Source of the DNA: Streptomyces sp. CB02366
GTDB lineage: Bacteria; Actinomycetota; Actinomycetes; Streptomycetales; Streptomycetaceae
Assembly (NCBI RefSeq): GCF_001905905.1
Contig: NZ_LIVT01000001.1
Span: forward strand, 1,099,952 to 1,163,951
Length of the DNA stretch: 64,000 nucleotides
Direction: 5' to 3'
The notes under the pieces are model-generated. The model was given only the letters and a program-made list of their open reading frames with translations, searched no databases and was not told the origin of the DNA. Of the stretch, positions 35,221-43,065 are shown piece by piece. Both the position numbers and the translations under genes were made by a program. Every line of letters begins with the position of its first letter. Position 1 is the stretch's first letter.

Positions 35221-35874
35221 GTGCCCGCACGTCACGACATCGCAGCCGAGACGGAACTCTGGGACACCTACGCCGCGACGGCGTTCAAGGACGACATGGA
35301 GCCGACGTTCTGCTGGACGCAGTACGCCGGCCACGGCCCGGGGCCGGAGCTTCTCGGTGACCCGACGACCACGCTGGAGATCGGCTGCGGCACCGGCCGG
35401 GCGCTCGCCTTCCTCGCCGAGCGCGGGATCAAGGCGACGGGTATCGACCTATCGCCGGCGATGGTGAAGAAGGTGACCGCGAGGTGGGCCGGTACGGGGG
35501 CCGACTTCGTCTGTGGCGAGGTGTTGGAGACCCTTGCTGCGGACCCGGCGACGTATGACGCCATCTACTCGATCTTCGGCGCGGTGTGGTTCACCGACCC
35601 GGCCCGGCTGCTCCCGCTCGTCGCGGACCGGCTTCGGCCGGGCGGGGTCCTCGCGTTCTCCCATCCTCCGGCGATCCCCGGGGCATACGGGCCGCAAGGC
35701 ATGTACAAGGGCGGGTTCACCGGACGGGCTATGTACACCTACCGGTACAGCTACACCCCGCGTCGGTGGACCGGCCTTCTCGAGCGGGCCGGCTTCCGCG
35801 ACGTTGACGCCCGGGTCGTGGAGGCTCCGGATGTCGGGCACATCGGGACGCTCCTGGTGACCGCTCGCCGCTGA
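35221..35874 (+). CDS. Class I SAM-dependent methyltransferase
   Basis: A 217-residue methyltransferase. Motif I is LEIGCGTGRALAFLAERG; ATGIDLSPAMVKKV (motif II acidic residue), FVCGEVLETL and YDAIYSIFGAVWFTDPARLL follow, then LRPGGVLAFSHPP. A family-like FCWTQYAGHGPGPE precedes motif I. GTG at 35221 follows GAGAGAGG. It is the last gene of the plus-strand island operon; a strong terminator follows at once. The acceptor is probably a small molecule made by the upstream enzymes; that is inference. Confidence 0.88.
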   Translation: MPARHDIAAETELWDTYAATAFKDDMEPTFCWTQYAGHGPGPELLGDPTTTLEIGCGTGRALAFLAERGIKATGIDLSPAMVKKVTARWAGTGADFVCGEVLETLAADPATYDAIYSIFGAVWFTDPARLLPLVADRLRPGGVLAFSHPPAIPGAYGPQGMYKGGFTGRAMYTYRYSYTPRRWTGLLERAGFRDVDARVVEAPDVGHIGTLLVTARR

Positions 35875-35892
35875 CCCTGCGCCCGGTGATCT

Positions 35893-35924
35893 CGAAAGCC
35901 CGGCAGTACGCTGCCGGGCTTTCG
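35893..35924 (+). terminator. Rho-independent-like terminator of the island operon
   Basis: CGAAAGCCCGGCAG-TACG-CTGCCGGGCTTTCG: perfect 14-bp stem and 4-nt loop, 18 bp after the methyltransferase stop. A clear end point for the operon that begins at 29787. Confidence 0.88.
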
Positions 35925-35936
35925 TCATTCCGGTGT

Positions 35937-36115
35937 TAGGGCGTGTTTCGAAAGTAGCGCCGTCCGCCCGGAGGGCGGGCTCGGCGGCGTCCGGTGCGTG
36001 CGATCGCAAGGCGGAGGGCCGCCCCGATACCGGTTGTATCGGGGTGGTCCCGACAACGCGGCGAGCGTGCGTGCCGGGCGTCGCCGAACAGGCGGGACTT
36101 TCGAAACACGCCCTA
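35937..36115. mobile_element. MITE-like element, complete copy
   Basis: Perfect 17-bp terminal inverted repeats, GGGCGTGTTTCGAAAGT (35939-35955) and its complement (36097-36113), flanked by TA on both sides, so probably a TA target duplication. The 175-bp interior has no gene but a perfect internal hairpin, CCCCGATAC-CGGTT-GTATCGGGG (36022-36044). The right 56 bp recur exactly at 1-56. It is presumably moved in trans by a transposase of an IS elsewhere. It lies between the island operon and CRISPR array 2. Confidence 0.85.
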
Positions 36116-36278
36116 GAACCCGGCAGGGGAATAGTGATCGACCGTTCGGCCTTCTGGTGACGGTTTGGTGGGTTCTGCGCCGCTCGTCCCGCGCAGCCGC
36201 CAAGGTCGGGGCTTACGAACGGGTGGTCCTTGGTTGAACTGCTGCTAATTTGCCGGTCTGGCCTAAGACGATGCCCCA

Positions 36279-36797
36279 GGGGCCACCCTCGCGTGCGCGG
36301 GGACCATGACTCGACGCTGGACCAGGTGATCCGGGTCGAGGGACCGCCCCCCCGCGTGCGCGGGGACCACTTCGCCGATCTCGTCGGCGCTCCATCCGGT
36401 GCGGGACCACCCCCGTATGCGCGGGGACCACCCGCGTGACCGGACCAAGATCGTTCTTGCCCAAGGACCACCCCCGCGTGCGCGGGGACCACCAAGATTA
36501 GGGCGCATCTTCGGTTCCTTCGTGGGGACCACCCCCGCGTGCGCGGGGACCACCGAGGTGGCGGCATGAGCAACCACCCGACCCTGGGACCACCCCCGCG
36601 TGCGCGGGGACCACTCATGGCCTTGTCCTCTGAGGGGTGGTGAGTGGGGACCACCCCCGCGTGCGCGGGGACCACACCCGGGCCTGGAAGCGAGAGGCGC
36701 CGACGGTGGGACCACCCCCGCGTGCGCGGGGACCACCTCCAAGCGCCCCTGCTGCACCCATCCGTCGAGGGACCACCCCCGCGTGCGCGGGGACCAC
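36279..36797 (-). CRISPR. Type I-E-like CRISPR array 2 (9 repeats)
   Basis: Nine repeats with the same consensus as array 1 start at 36279, 36340, 36403, 36464, 36525, 36586, 36647, 36708 and 36769, with 32-nt spacers. The period is 61 nt except after the second repeat, which is 31 nt because of two extra C's. The left three repeats carry point changes; the right ones are identical, as expected with the leader on the right and new spacers added there. Spacers differ from those of array 1. It is oriented like array 1, with crRNA on the minus strand. Confidence 0.97.
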
Positions 36798-36880
36798 AGT
36801 TCGTGACCTGCGGGTTTAGGTGGCGGGGTAGCGGTTTTTACTTACTTCTTGAGAAACCGGCATACTTCACCTTTTTCACA
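36798..36880 (-). promoter_or_regulatory. CRISPR leader of array 2
   Basis: Nearly identical to the leader of array 1 over about 80 bp (starts AGTTCGTGACCTGCGGGTTT; contains GCGGTTTTTACTTACTTCTT). Divergence begins after TCACCTTT, marking the probable leader boundary. Confidence 0.85.
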
Positions 36881-37277
36881 TTCCACGGCATCGCCGCTCC
36901 CCCTGAGCGCGAACGGTCAGCGGGCGGGGCCCAGGTCTGCCCGTGCAACCCGGTTCCAGCTCACCGTAAGGCGCGACGCGCCCCGATCACCACGGTACCG
37001 GCCGGATTCGTGGGCGCTTCCGTGCCGTCAAGGGCCGGATGCGTCAGGCGGGGCATGCGCAGTTCATCCACCTCGCCATCGAAACGGGCGGCCCCTCGGG
37101 CAGCGGGGTGAAGTCACCCCCCCCAACGAGGAGGCCACCGGGGTGGGCCGTGGTCCATGCCCGTTCCACAGCCACCGCGAAGTCCTTGTGCGGAGAGCGC
37201 CCGTGCGCGGACTTGAGGCACGGGCGCGGAAACGGTCCGGCGCGGACGGCTTCTCGGGGTTCTACGGCCCCTGGACG
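36881..37277. other. Intergenic region between array 2 and the VOC gene
   Basis: About 400 bp with no supported gene. A minus-strand stretch around 37050-37190 (for example FAVAVERAWTTAHPGG) has some protein character but no start, stop context or recognised family, so it may be an old fragment. Confidence 0.4.
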
Positions 37278-37724
37278 CTACGAGTTGGACGCCGGAGGGG
37301 CCGCCGCCACGCAGAACTCGTTGCCCTCGGGGTCGGCCATCACCACATGGTGCTCATCGACCTCCGCCACCACGGACCCGCCCGCCGCCACCAGCCGCGC
37401 GGCCTCCGCGCGGATACGGTCCCACCGTTCGGCGGGGGTGCCGTGGACCGCGATCCGCACGTCGATGTGCAGCCGGTTCTTCGCGGTCTTCGGCTCGGGG
37501 ACCTTGAGGAGGGAGAGCCGGGGGCCGATGCCGTCCGGGTCGCAGAGCCAGGCTCCGTCGTCGACCGTCTCGCCCTCCGGCAGGTCGAACTGGGCGAGCC
37601 ATTCCTCCCGGGTCGCGAACGGGGGCGGCGGGGGCTGGTCCACGTATCCCAGGGCCGACTTCCAGAAGGCGGCGAGGAGTTGGGCGTCGGAACAGTCCAG
37701 GGTCAGATCGATGCGTACCGGCAT
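37278..37724 (-). CDS. VOC-superfamily (glyoxalase/bleomycin-resistance-like) protein
   Basis: A 148-residue single-domain VOC protein. VRIDLTLDCSDAQLLAAFWK is the typical first strand and helix, KNRLHIDVRIAV and DEHHVVMADPEGNEFCVA supply the family's His/Glu metal-site region. Actinobacterial relatives are widespread with unknown substrates. ATG at 37724. A 48-bp fragment of a nearly identical gene end lies at 22578-22625. It is divergent from the proline iminopeptidase gene, 89 bp away. Confidence 0.87.
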   Translation of the reverse strand: MPVRIDLTLDCSDAQLLAAFWKSALGYVDQPPPPPFATREEWLAQFDLPEGETVDDGAWLCDPDGIGPRLSLLKVPEPKTAKNRLHIDVRIAVHGTPAERWDRIRAEAARLVAAGGSVVAEVDEHHVVMADPEGNEFCVAAAPPASNS

Positions 37725-37813
37725 GCCCGGAACCGTAGGAGATGCCTCCGCTCGGCGCATCCGCGTAACGTGGCCCATCCCCCACCGCCCACCGCACCGA
37801 GAGGGAGGCCGCC

Positions 37814-38788
37814 GTGCGTCGCGAGCCGAACGACCCGTATCCGCCGATCGAACCCTACGAGAGCGGCATGCTGGACGTCGGGGACGGCAACCTCGTGTAC
37901 TGGGAGGTGTGCGGCAACCCGGACGGCAAGCCCGCCCTCGTGGTGCACGGCGGCCCCGGCTCGGGGAGCACGCCCCGCTCGCGGCAGTACTTCGACCCGG
38001 ACCGCTACCGGGTGGTCCTCTTCGACCAGCGGGGCTGCGGGCGCTCGACCCCGCACGCGAGCGATCCGGCGACGGACATGGCGTACAACACGACGGCGCA
38101 CCTGATCTCCGACATGGAGCGCCTGCGGGAGCACCTGAACATCGACAAGTGGCTTCTGTACGGGGGATCGTGGGGCTCGACACTGATCCTGGCGTACGCG
38201 GAGGAACACCCGGAGCGGGTCACGGAGGCGGTCATCCCCTCGGTGACGACGACCCGCCGCAGCGAGATCGACTGGCTCTACCGGGGCGTCGGCCACCTCT
38301 TCCCCGAGGCGTGGGACGCCTTCCGCGCGGGCGTTCCCGAGACGAGCGACCCCGCCGGCCTGGTCGCCGCGTACGCCCGCCGCATGGAGAGCGAGGACGC
38401 CGCCGTCCGGGAGAAGGCCACGGCGGACTGGTGCGCCTGGGAGGACGCGGTGGTCTCGATGGAGGCGGTCGCGGGCCCGCCTCCGTACAGCGGGCGACCG
38501 GACCGCGACCAGCAGGCCCTCGTCCGGATCTGCAGCCACTACTTCTCCCACGGGGCCTGGCTGGGGGAGGGCCAACTCCTCGCCCGCGCACACCGCCTGG
38601 CCGGCATCCCGGCCGTCCTGATCCACGGCCGCTTCGACCTGGCCGGCCCTCTGGTCACCGCCTGGGAACTCGACCGCGCCTGGCCGGACGCCCGCCTGAC
38701 GGTCATCGACAACGCGGGCCACATGGGCGGCCCGAAGACCCGGCGCGCGGTACTGGAGGCGCTGGACGGGTTCGCGGGCAAGGGGTGA
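37814..38788 (+). CDS. pip: Proline iminopeptidase
   Basis: A 324-residue alpha/beta-hydrolase of peptidase family S33. The N-terminal ALVVHGGPGSG (oxyanion HGGP) and VVLFDQRGCGRSTPHA are diagnostic for prolyl aminopeptidases; the nucleophile Ser is in LYGGSWGSTLILAYA, the acid in HGRFD and the His in NAGHMGG. It removes N-terminal proline from peptides in the cytoplasm. Length is normal. GTG at 37814 is preceded by GAGGGAGG. A strong hairpin (38856-38898) follows. Confidence 0.92.
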   Translation: MRREPNDPYPPIEPYESGMLDVGDGNLVYWEVCGNPDGKPALVVHGGPGSGSTPRSRQYFDPDRYRVVLFDQRGCGRSTPHASDPATDMAYNTTAHLISDMERLREHLNIDKWLLYGGSWGSTLILAYAEEHPERVTEAVIPSVTTTRRSEIDWLYRGVGHLFPEAWDAFRAGVPETSDPAGLVAAYARRMESEDAAVREKATADWCAWEDAVVSMEAVAGPPPYSGRPDRDQQALVRICSHYFSHGAWLGEGQLLARAHRLAGIPAVLIHGRFDLAGPLVTAWELDRAWPDARLTVIDNAGHMGGPKTRRAVLEALDGFAGKG

Positions 38789-38855
38789 GGCCGGAGCGAA
38801 GGAAAAAGGCTGCCGAGGCCGGGGCCCCGGACCCGGACAGCGGCCGGGGCGGGTC

Positions 38856-38898
38856 GGCGCCGGGCCCCGCGGAGGCGGACTGCGCGGGGCCCGGCGCC
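38856..38898. terminator. Bidirectional terminator between pip and the CsbD gene
   Basis: GGCGCCGGGCCCCGCG and CGCGGGGCCCGGCGCC form a perfect 16-bp stem with an 11-nt loop between the convergent genes. Confidence 0.8.
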
Positions 38899-38914
38899 GC
38901 CAGGTGAGGGAGCG

Positions 38915-39088
38915 TCAGTCGGTCAGGGTGTCCTTGATCTTCTCCTTGGCCTGGCGGGCGTCGCCCTTGGCCTGCTCGGCCCGGCCCTCGGCGGTGAGGC
39001 GTTCGTTGCCGACGGTACGCCCGGCGACTTCCTTGATCTTGCCCTTGGCCTGCTCGGTCTTGGCCCGGCTCTTCTCGTCAGCAGCCAT
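38915..39088 (-). CDS. CsbD-family stress protein
   Basis: A 57-residue hydrophilic protein. KTEQAKGKIKEVAGRTVGNE and RAEQAKGDARQAKEKIKDTL are the two amphipathic repeats of the CsbD family, whose members are induced by general stress (sigma-B regulon in other Gram-positives). The molecular role is unknown. ATG at 39088 follows a GAGGTGAG ribosome site. It is convergent with pip. Confidence 0.9.
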   Translation of the reverse strand: MAADEKSRAKTEQAKGKIKEVAGRTVGNERLTAEGRAEQAKGDARQAKEKIKDTLTD

Positions 39089-39276
39089 GTCACTCACCTC
39101 GTGATGTGGTCGGCGTGTGCGATCAGTCACCGCCTGACCGCCCTCGCCCCCTTCAAACCTGTCTCCACCCGTGCGGACCATTCCCCCGAAAACGGCTGCG
39201 GGAAGAAGACATGACAGAGGGGTGCCCCGGGCACAAGGTGTGCCACATCGCCCCTGCGACGGCTGGTGAGGACACG

Positions 39277-39603
39277 ATGCTGATCCCGAGCCCGGAAGCC
39301 ATGCGGACCCTGCTGGCCCGCTACAACGAGTTGCAGCTGCGCCACTCCCAGGACTCCGACTACGAACTGCAGCGGAGCCTGGAGGACGTGACGTACACGC
39401 TCTGTGTGAGTACCGGCACCCGTACCGTCCACGACGCCCTGCTCGTCGCCGACACGATCCTGCGGAGGGCGGCGGCCGAGGAGGAGGCGGCGTCGGGCGC
39501 CCCCGCCCACCCCGGGACGGGCCCGCGTGTGGCGGGTCGGCGCACGACAGGTGAGCGCGTGAGGGCTGCGCGTCCGGCCATTCCGAAGCCGCGGGCCCTC
39601 TGA
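39277..39603 (+). CDS. DUF5133-family protein
   Basis: A 108-residue protein of a Streptomyces family seen next to anti-sigma or regulatory genes. The family start MLIPSPEAMRTLLARYNELQ and the core LEDVTYTLCVSTGTRTVHDA followed by LLVADTILRRAA are clear; the C-terminal 30 residues are low complexity. ATG at 39277 matches the family start, although in-frame starts exist upstream. It is followed by an HATPase protein 27 bp later, likely in one transcript. No biochemical function is known. Confidence 0.8.
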   Translation: MLIPSPEAMRTLLARYNELQLRHSQDSDYELQRSLEDVTYTLCVSTGTRTVHDALLVADTILRRAAAEEEAASGAPAHPGTGPRVAGRRTTGERVRAARPAIPKPRAL

Positions 39604-39630
39604 CCCGTACCGTACGAAAGGAGTCGGCTC

Positions 39631-40071
39631 GTGGAGAACGAGGGAGCCGACAGGGGAAACCTCGTGTGCCGGCCGAGGACGGCCGCCGAGGCGCGCCAGG
39701 AGGTGGAGTACGCCCTCTATCCGCTGCGCTGCGCGCCCGACGCCCGGTACCGGACGGCCCATCAGGACGGGGTCTGGGACGCCGTGATCGTCGCCTCCGA
39801 ACTCGTCGGCCATGTGCTCCACCACCGGGCGGGCGCTTCCCGGGACTGCTTCCTCGTCTGCACCCTGAACTGCGGCGAGATCACCATCAGCGTCACCGAC
39901 CCCTGCGACGAGGTCCTGCCCGCCTCGCCCATCGCCCCGGACCCGCGTCGCGGCGGGCTGGAGGGGTTGGGCTGGTGGCTGGTCCACCATCTCGCCGACC
40001 ACGTCGACATCGTGCGGCTGCCCGAGGGGGGCCGGGCCATCACCGCAGCCGTGCCGCTCTCCGGGCCCTGA
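39631..40071 (+). CDS. ATP-binding (HATPase_c-like, anti-sigma-type) protein
   Basis: A 146-residue GHKL-related protein. The N-box region is AVIVASELVGHVLHHRAG, in which the conserved Asn is replaced by His; the G-box region is GLEGLGWWLVHHLADHVDIV. Loss of the key Asn suggests ATP binding is weakened, so it may be a degenerate anti-sigma-type regulator. GTG at 39631 follows AAAGGAG. It lies directly downstream of the DUF5133 gene. Confidence 0.72.
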   Translation: MENEGADRGNLVCRPRTAAEARQEVEYALYPLRCAPDARYRTAHQDGVWDAVIVASELVGHVLHHRAGASRDCFLVCTLNCGEITISVTDPCDEVLPASPIAPDPRRGGLEGLGWWLVHHLADHVDIVRLPEGGRAITAAVPLSGP

Positions 40072-40386
40072 GCCCCTGAGCCCCGGCGGCCCGGCAGCCC
40101 GTGGACCGCGAGCCGACGACCCACCCGCCCAGCGACCCGCAGGCCCGCCGACCCGATCCGCAGGCCCACCTATCCGCCGACCCACCGCCCCGACCCGGCC
40201 CGCCGCCGTACCGGACGCGCCCGACCGACCGCCCGCCCGTGCCACCGCACAGCCGGAATGCGTACGCCGCCGGGAAGCCTGACCCGCGCACGAGAGGGCA
40301 TACGGCGAAGCGCCGAGGGAGAACAGGCTCCCGCGAACCGCCGCCGGGCGAAGCAGACGCCGGGCGGAGCAGACGGGGGGAACCCG
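40072..40386. other. Pyrimidine-rich intergenic region
   Basis: A 315-bp plus-strand C-rich stretch (many CCGACCC and CCGCC runs) with no supported gene and no clear hairpin. It must contain the promoter for the lipid-enzyme operon at 40387. Confidence 0.4.
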
Positions 40387-42111
40387 ATGGACACCACCGT
40401 GACGAGAAGAGAGCCGCAGGGGCCGGGAGAGGCCGCGGACCGGGGTGCGCCCGCCCCCCGACGCCCCGGCCGCTCCCCCGCCCTCACCAGCGGAGCCGGA
40501 CACGCGGCGGTCCGCGTCGCCGCCTTCGCCGTCTGCCAGGCGGCCTTCATGGTCGGCATCGGTCTGCTGATCACCGGACCGGCCCGGGGCCTGTGGCCGG
40601 TGACGGCGGAGGACGCGGTCGTCGAGGCCCTCGTCCGCGCCCGCACCGGCACGCTCGACGCGCTCTCCACGGCCGTCTCCGCCCTCGGGGACACCGCCAC
40701 CGTGGTCGGCCTCACCTTCCTCGTCTGCCTCGCACTGGTCCTGGCGCCCCGGCTGCCCCGGCGGCGCGAGGCCGTCTTCCTCGCCGCGGCGGTGTCACTC
40801 CAGTCGGCGGTGTTCGTCCTGATCACCGCCTGCGTGGACCGGGCCCGCCCGGACCTGGAGCGCCTGGACGGCTCCCCGCCCACCTCCAGCTACACCTCCG
40901 GGCACACCGGAGCGGCCACCGCCCTGTACGCCGGTCTCGCCGTCCTGGTCCTGTCCCGGGTACGCGCCCCGTGGCGCAGGCCGCTGGCCGCCCTGCTGCT
41001 GCTGGTTCCGCTCCTCGTGGGGCTGGCGCGGCTGTACCGGGGCATGCACCACCCCACCGACGTGGCGGGTGGGCTGGCGAACGGCACGCTCTCCCTTCTC
41101 GTCGTGGGGCGGGCCGTGCTGCCCGGCCACTCCTGGGCGGCACGGCCCCCCGCCGACGCCCTGGCCATCGCCGTGGCCGCCGCCGGACACCGGCCCGCCC
41201 CCGCGCGGAAGCACGCCACCGTCATCGTCAACCCGACGGTGACCGACCGGGCCACCCGGGAGCGGCTGAGGCTGGTCCTCGCCCGACACGGTTACCGCGA
41301 CGCCCCGTTCGTCGAGACCACCGTGCAGGACCCGGGCGGCGGCCGGACGGCCGAGGCCCTGCGCGCCGGGGCCGAGCTGATCGTGGTCTGCGGCGGCGAC
41401 GGCACGGTCCGCGCGGTGGCGGACGCCCTGGCCGGCACGGGCGTCCCGCTGGTCCTCGTACCGTGCGGCACCGGCAACCTGCTGGCCCGCAACCTGGGCC
41501 TGCCCCTCGCCCCCGCCGAGGCCCTGGCGGCGGGCCTGGCCGGCGGCCCCCGGGCCCTGGACCTGGGCCGGATCGAGGGCGACGGGTTCCCCGCCGTCCA
41601 CTTCACGGCGATGGCCGGGGCGGGGCTGGACGCGGTGATGCTGGAGGAGACGTCCGACCGCGCCAAGTCGCTCCTGGGCTGGCCCGCGTACGTCCTGGCC
41701 GGGGTGAAGGCGCTGCGCGCGCCCCGGATACGGCTGACCGTCCGCCTGGACGGCGGGCCGGAACTGCGCCGCACCGCCCGGATGGTCCTCATCGCCAACG
41801 TGGGGGCCGTCCAGGCGGGCGCGGCACCGGTCCCCGCCGCCCGGCCCGACGACGGGCTGCTGGATCTCGCGCTCTTCGATCCGCAGGGCGTGGGCGGCTG
41901 GCTGCGCACGGCGGGAGTGCTGCTGGGCGGGGGCCGGGGCGCGGGCGAGGGGCGACCGGTGGAGTTCCACACCTTCCGCCGCGCCGAACTGTCCTTCACC
42001 CGGCCGCAGTCGCGGGAGGTCGACGGCGACCCGGTGGGCCCCGGGCTCCGCCTCGCCGCAGAGGTCCGGCCCGGCGCGCTGACCGTCATGCTCCCCGGGC
42101 GGGGACGCTGA
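40387..42111 (+). CDS. PAP2 phosphatase-diacylglycerol kinase fusion protein
   Basis: A 574-residue two-domain protein. Residues about 40-245 are a PAP2-type membrane phosphatase with several helices: RARPDLE, SYTSGHTGAATALY and RLYRGMHHPTDVAGG. The Lys of the first PAP2 motif is absent, unlike in the protein at 43066. Residues about 285-570 are a DAGK/sphingosine-kinase domain (TVIVNPTVTDRATRERLRLV, VCGGDGTVRAVADALAG, VPCGTGNLLARNLGLPL). It could interconvert diacylglycerol or isoprenoid alcohol and phosphatidate. ATG at 40387 follows GGGGGGA. It overlaps the BrkB gene by one base. Confidence 0.9.
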   Translation: MDTTVTRREPQGPGEAADRGAPAPRRPGRSPALTSGAGHAAVRVAAFAVCQAAFMVGIGLLITGPARGLWPVTAEDAVVEALVRARTGTLDALSTAVSALGDTATVVGLTFLVCLALVLAPRLPRRREAVFLAAAVSLQSAVFVLITACVDRARPDLERLDGSPPTSSYTSGHTGAATALYAGLAVLVLSRVRAPWRRPLAALLLLVPLLVGLARLYRGMHHPTDVAGGLANGTLSLLVVGRAVLPGHSWAARPPADALAIAVAAAGHRPAPARKHATVIVNPTVTDRATRERLRLVLARHGYRDAPFVETTVQDPGGGRTAEALRAGAELIVVCGGDGTVRAVADALAGTGVPLVLVPCGTGNLLARNLGLPLAPAEALAAGLAGGPRALDLGRIEGDGFPAVHFTAMAGAGLDAVMLEETSDRAKSLLGWPAYVLAGVKALRAPRIRLTVRLDGGPELRRTARMVLIANVGAVQAGAAPVPAARPDDGLLDLALFDPQGVGGWLRTAGVLLGGGRGAGEGRPVEFHTFRRAELSFTRPQSREVDGDPVGPGLRLAAEVRPGALTVMLPGRGR

Positions 42112-43064
42112 TGGGGACCGCGACCCGGGTTCCGGTGACCCGTGACATGAGCGGGGACGAACTCTCCGGCGACGAGGCGTTCGCGGCCCTGCGCCGGTAC
42201 GGCCGCTGGGCCCTGATGCGGGACGCCTTCACCCGTTTCCGGTACGCCGACGGCTTCAGCCACGCCCGCGCGCTGGCCCTCCAGACGATCCTGGCGACCG
42301 TTCCCCTGGTGATCGCCTTCGTCGGGCTGTCGGCCGAACTGCACACCGAGAGCGTGGGCAGAATCGCCGAACTCACCATCCGCGGCCTCAGCGAGGGTCC
42401 GAGCGCCGACGTGGTGGACGACGCCCTGGGCCGCCACCGGCGGAGCGACGGCGACGGCCCCGAGATCGCCCTCTGGCTGGGGCTCGCCTTCTCCCTCGCC
42501 AACGTCACCACCGCGATGTGCCAGATAGAACGCGGCGCCAACCGGATCTACGGCGTGGAGCGGGACCGCGTCTTCCACCGCAAGTACCTGCGCGGACTGG
42601 TGATGGCCCTGAGCGCCGGCATCCCGCTCGGCATCGGCTCCGTGATGATGGTGGCGGGCGGGGAACTCGTCGCGGCCGTCACCTCCGTGTACGGGCTGGG
42701 CGACGCCGCCCGGGAGGCGGGGGACCTGCTCCGCTGGCCGCTCGGCTTCCTGCTCGCGCTCGTCTCGGCGAGCGCGGTCTTCCGCCGCTCCCCGCGCCGC
42801 AAGCAGCCGGGCTATACGTGGCTGGCCTTCGGGGCGGCCGTCTACCTCGTCCTGTGGACGGCGCTGACCTGGCTCCTGAGCCTCTACCTCGGGATCAGCG
42901 GCTCCTTCGACACCGTCTACGGACCCCTGAGCGCGTTCATGTCGCTGCTCCTGTGGGCCTACCTCACCTCCATAGCCCTCTTCGTCGGACTGGCCTTCGC
43001 CGCCCAACTGGAGGCCGTCCGGGCCCGCGCACCCGGACCGATCACCCCCGACCCCGGAGCCTGA
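42111..43064 (+). CDS. YihY/BrkB-family inner membrane protein
   Basis: A 317-residue protein with about six membrane helices. The family-typical SHARALALQTILATVPLVIA comes first, ANVTTAMCQIERGANRIYGV and FHRKYLRGLVMALSAGIPLG in the middle and YGPLSAFMSLLLWAYLTSIA at the end. The family was once called ribonuclease BN and is now considered transporter- or envelope-related; no function is proven. ATG shares a base with the fusion gene's stop (TGATG), so the two genes are coupled with lipid metabolism. Confidence 0.9.
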   Translation: MGTATRVPVTRDMSGDELSGDEAFAALRRYGRWALMRDAFTRFRYADGFSHARALALQTILATVPLVIAFVGLSAELHTESVGRIAELTIRGLSEGPSADVVDDALGRHRRSDGDGPEIALWLGLAFSLANVTTAMCQIERGANRIYGVERDRVFHRKYLRGLVMALSAGIPLGIGSVMMVAGGELVAAVTSVYGLGDAAREAGDLLRWPLGFLLALVSASAVFRRSPRRKQPGYTWLAFGAAVYLVLWTALTWLLSLYLGISGSFDTVYGPLSAFMSLLLWAYLTSIALFVGLAFAAQLEAVRARAPGPITPDPGA

Positions 43065-43065
43065 C

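Noticed and set aside
29787..35874. The island operon as a known defence system (CBASS, Thoeris, BREX, toxin-antitoxin)
   Set aside because: No nuclease, cyclase, TIR, methylase-restriction or effector domain was recognised; proximity to CRISPR arrays alone is not evidence.
36279..36797. Spacers targeting other parts of this window
   Set aside because: By eye I found no spacer match elsewhere in the 64 kb; a proper alignment of all 21 spacers against the genome and actinophages would be needed.
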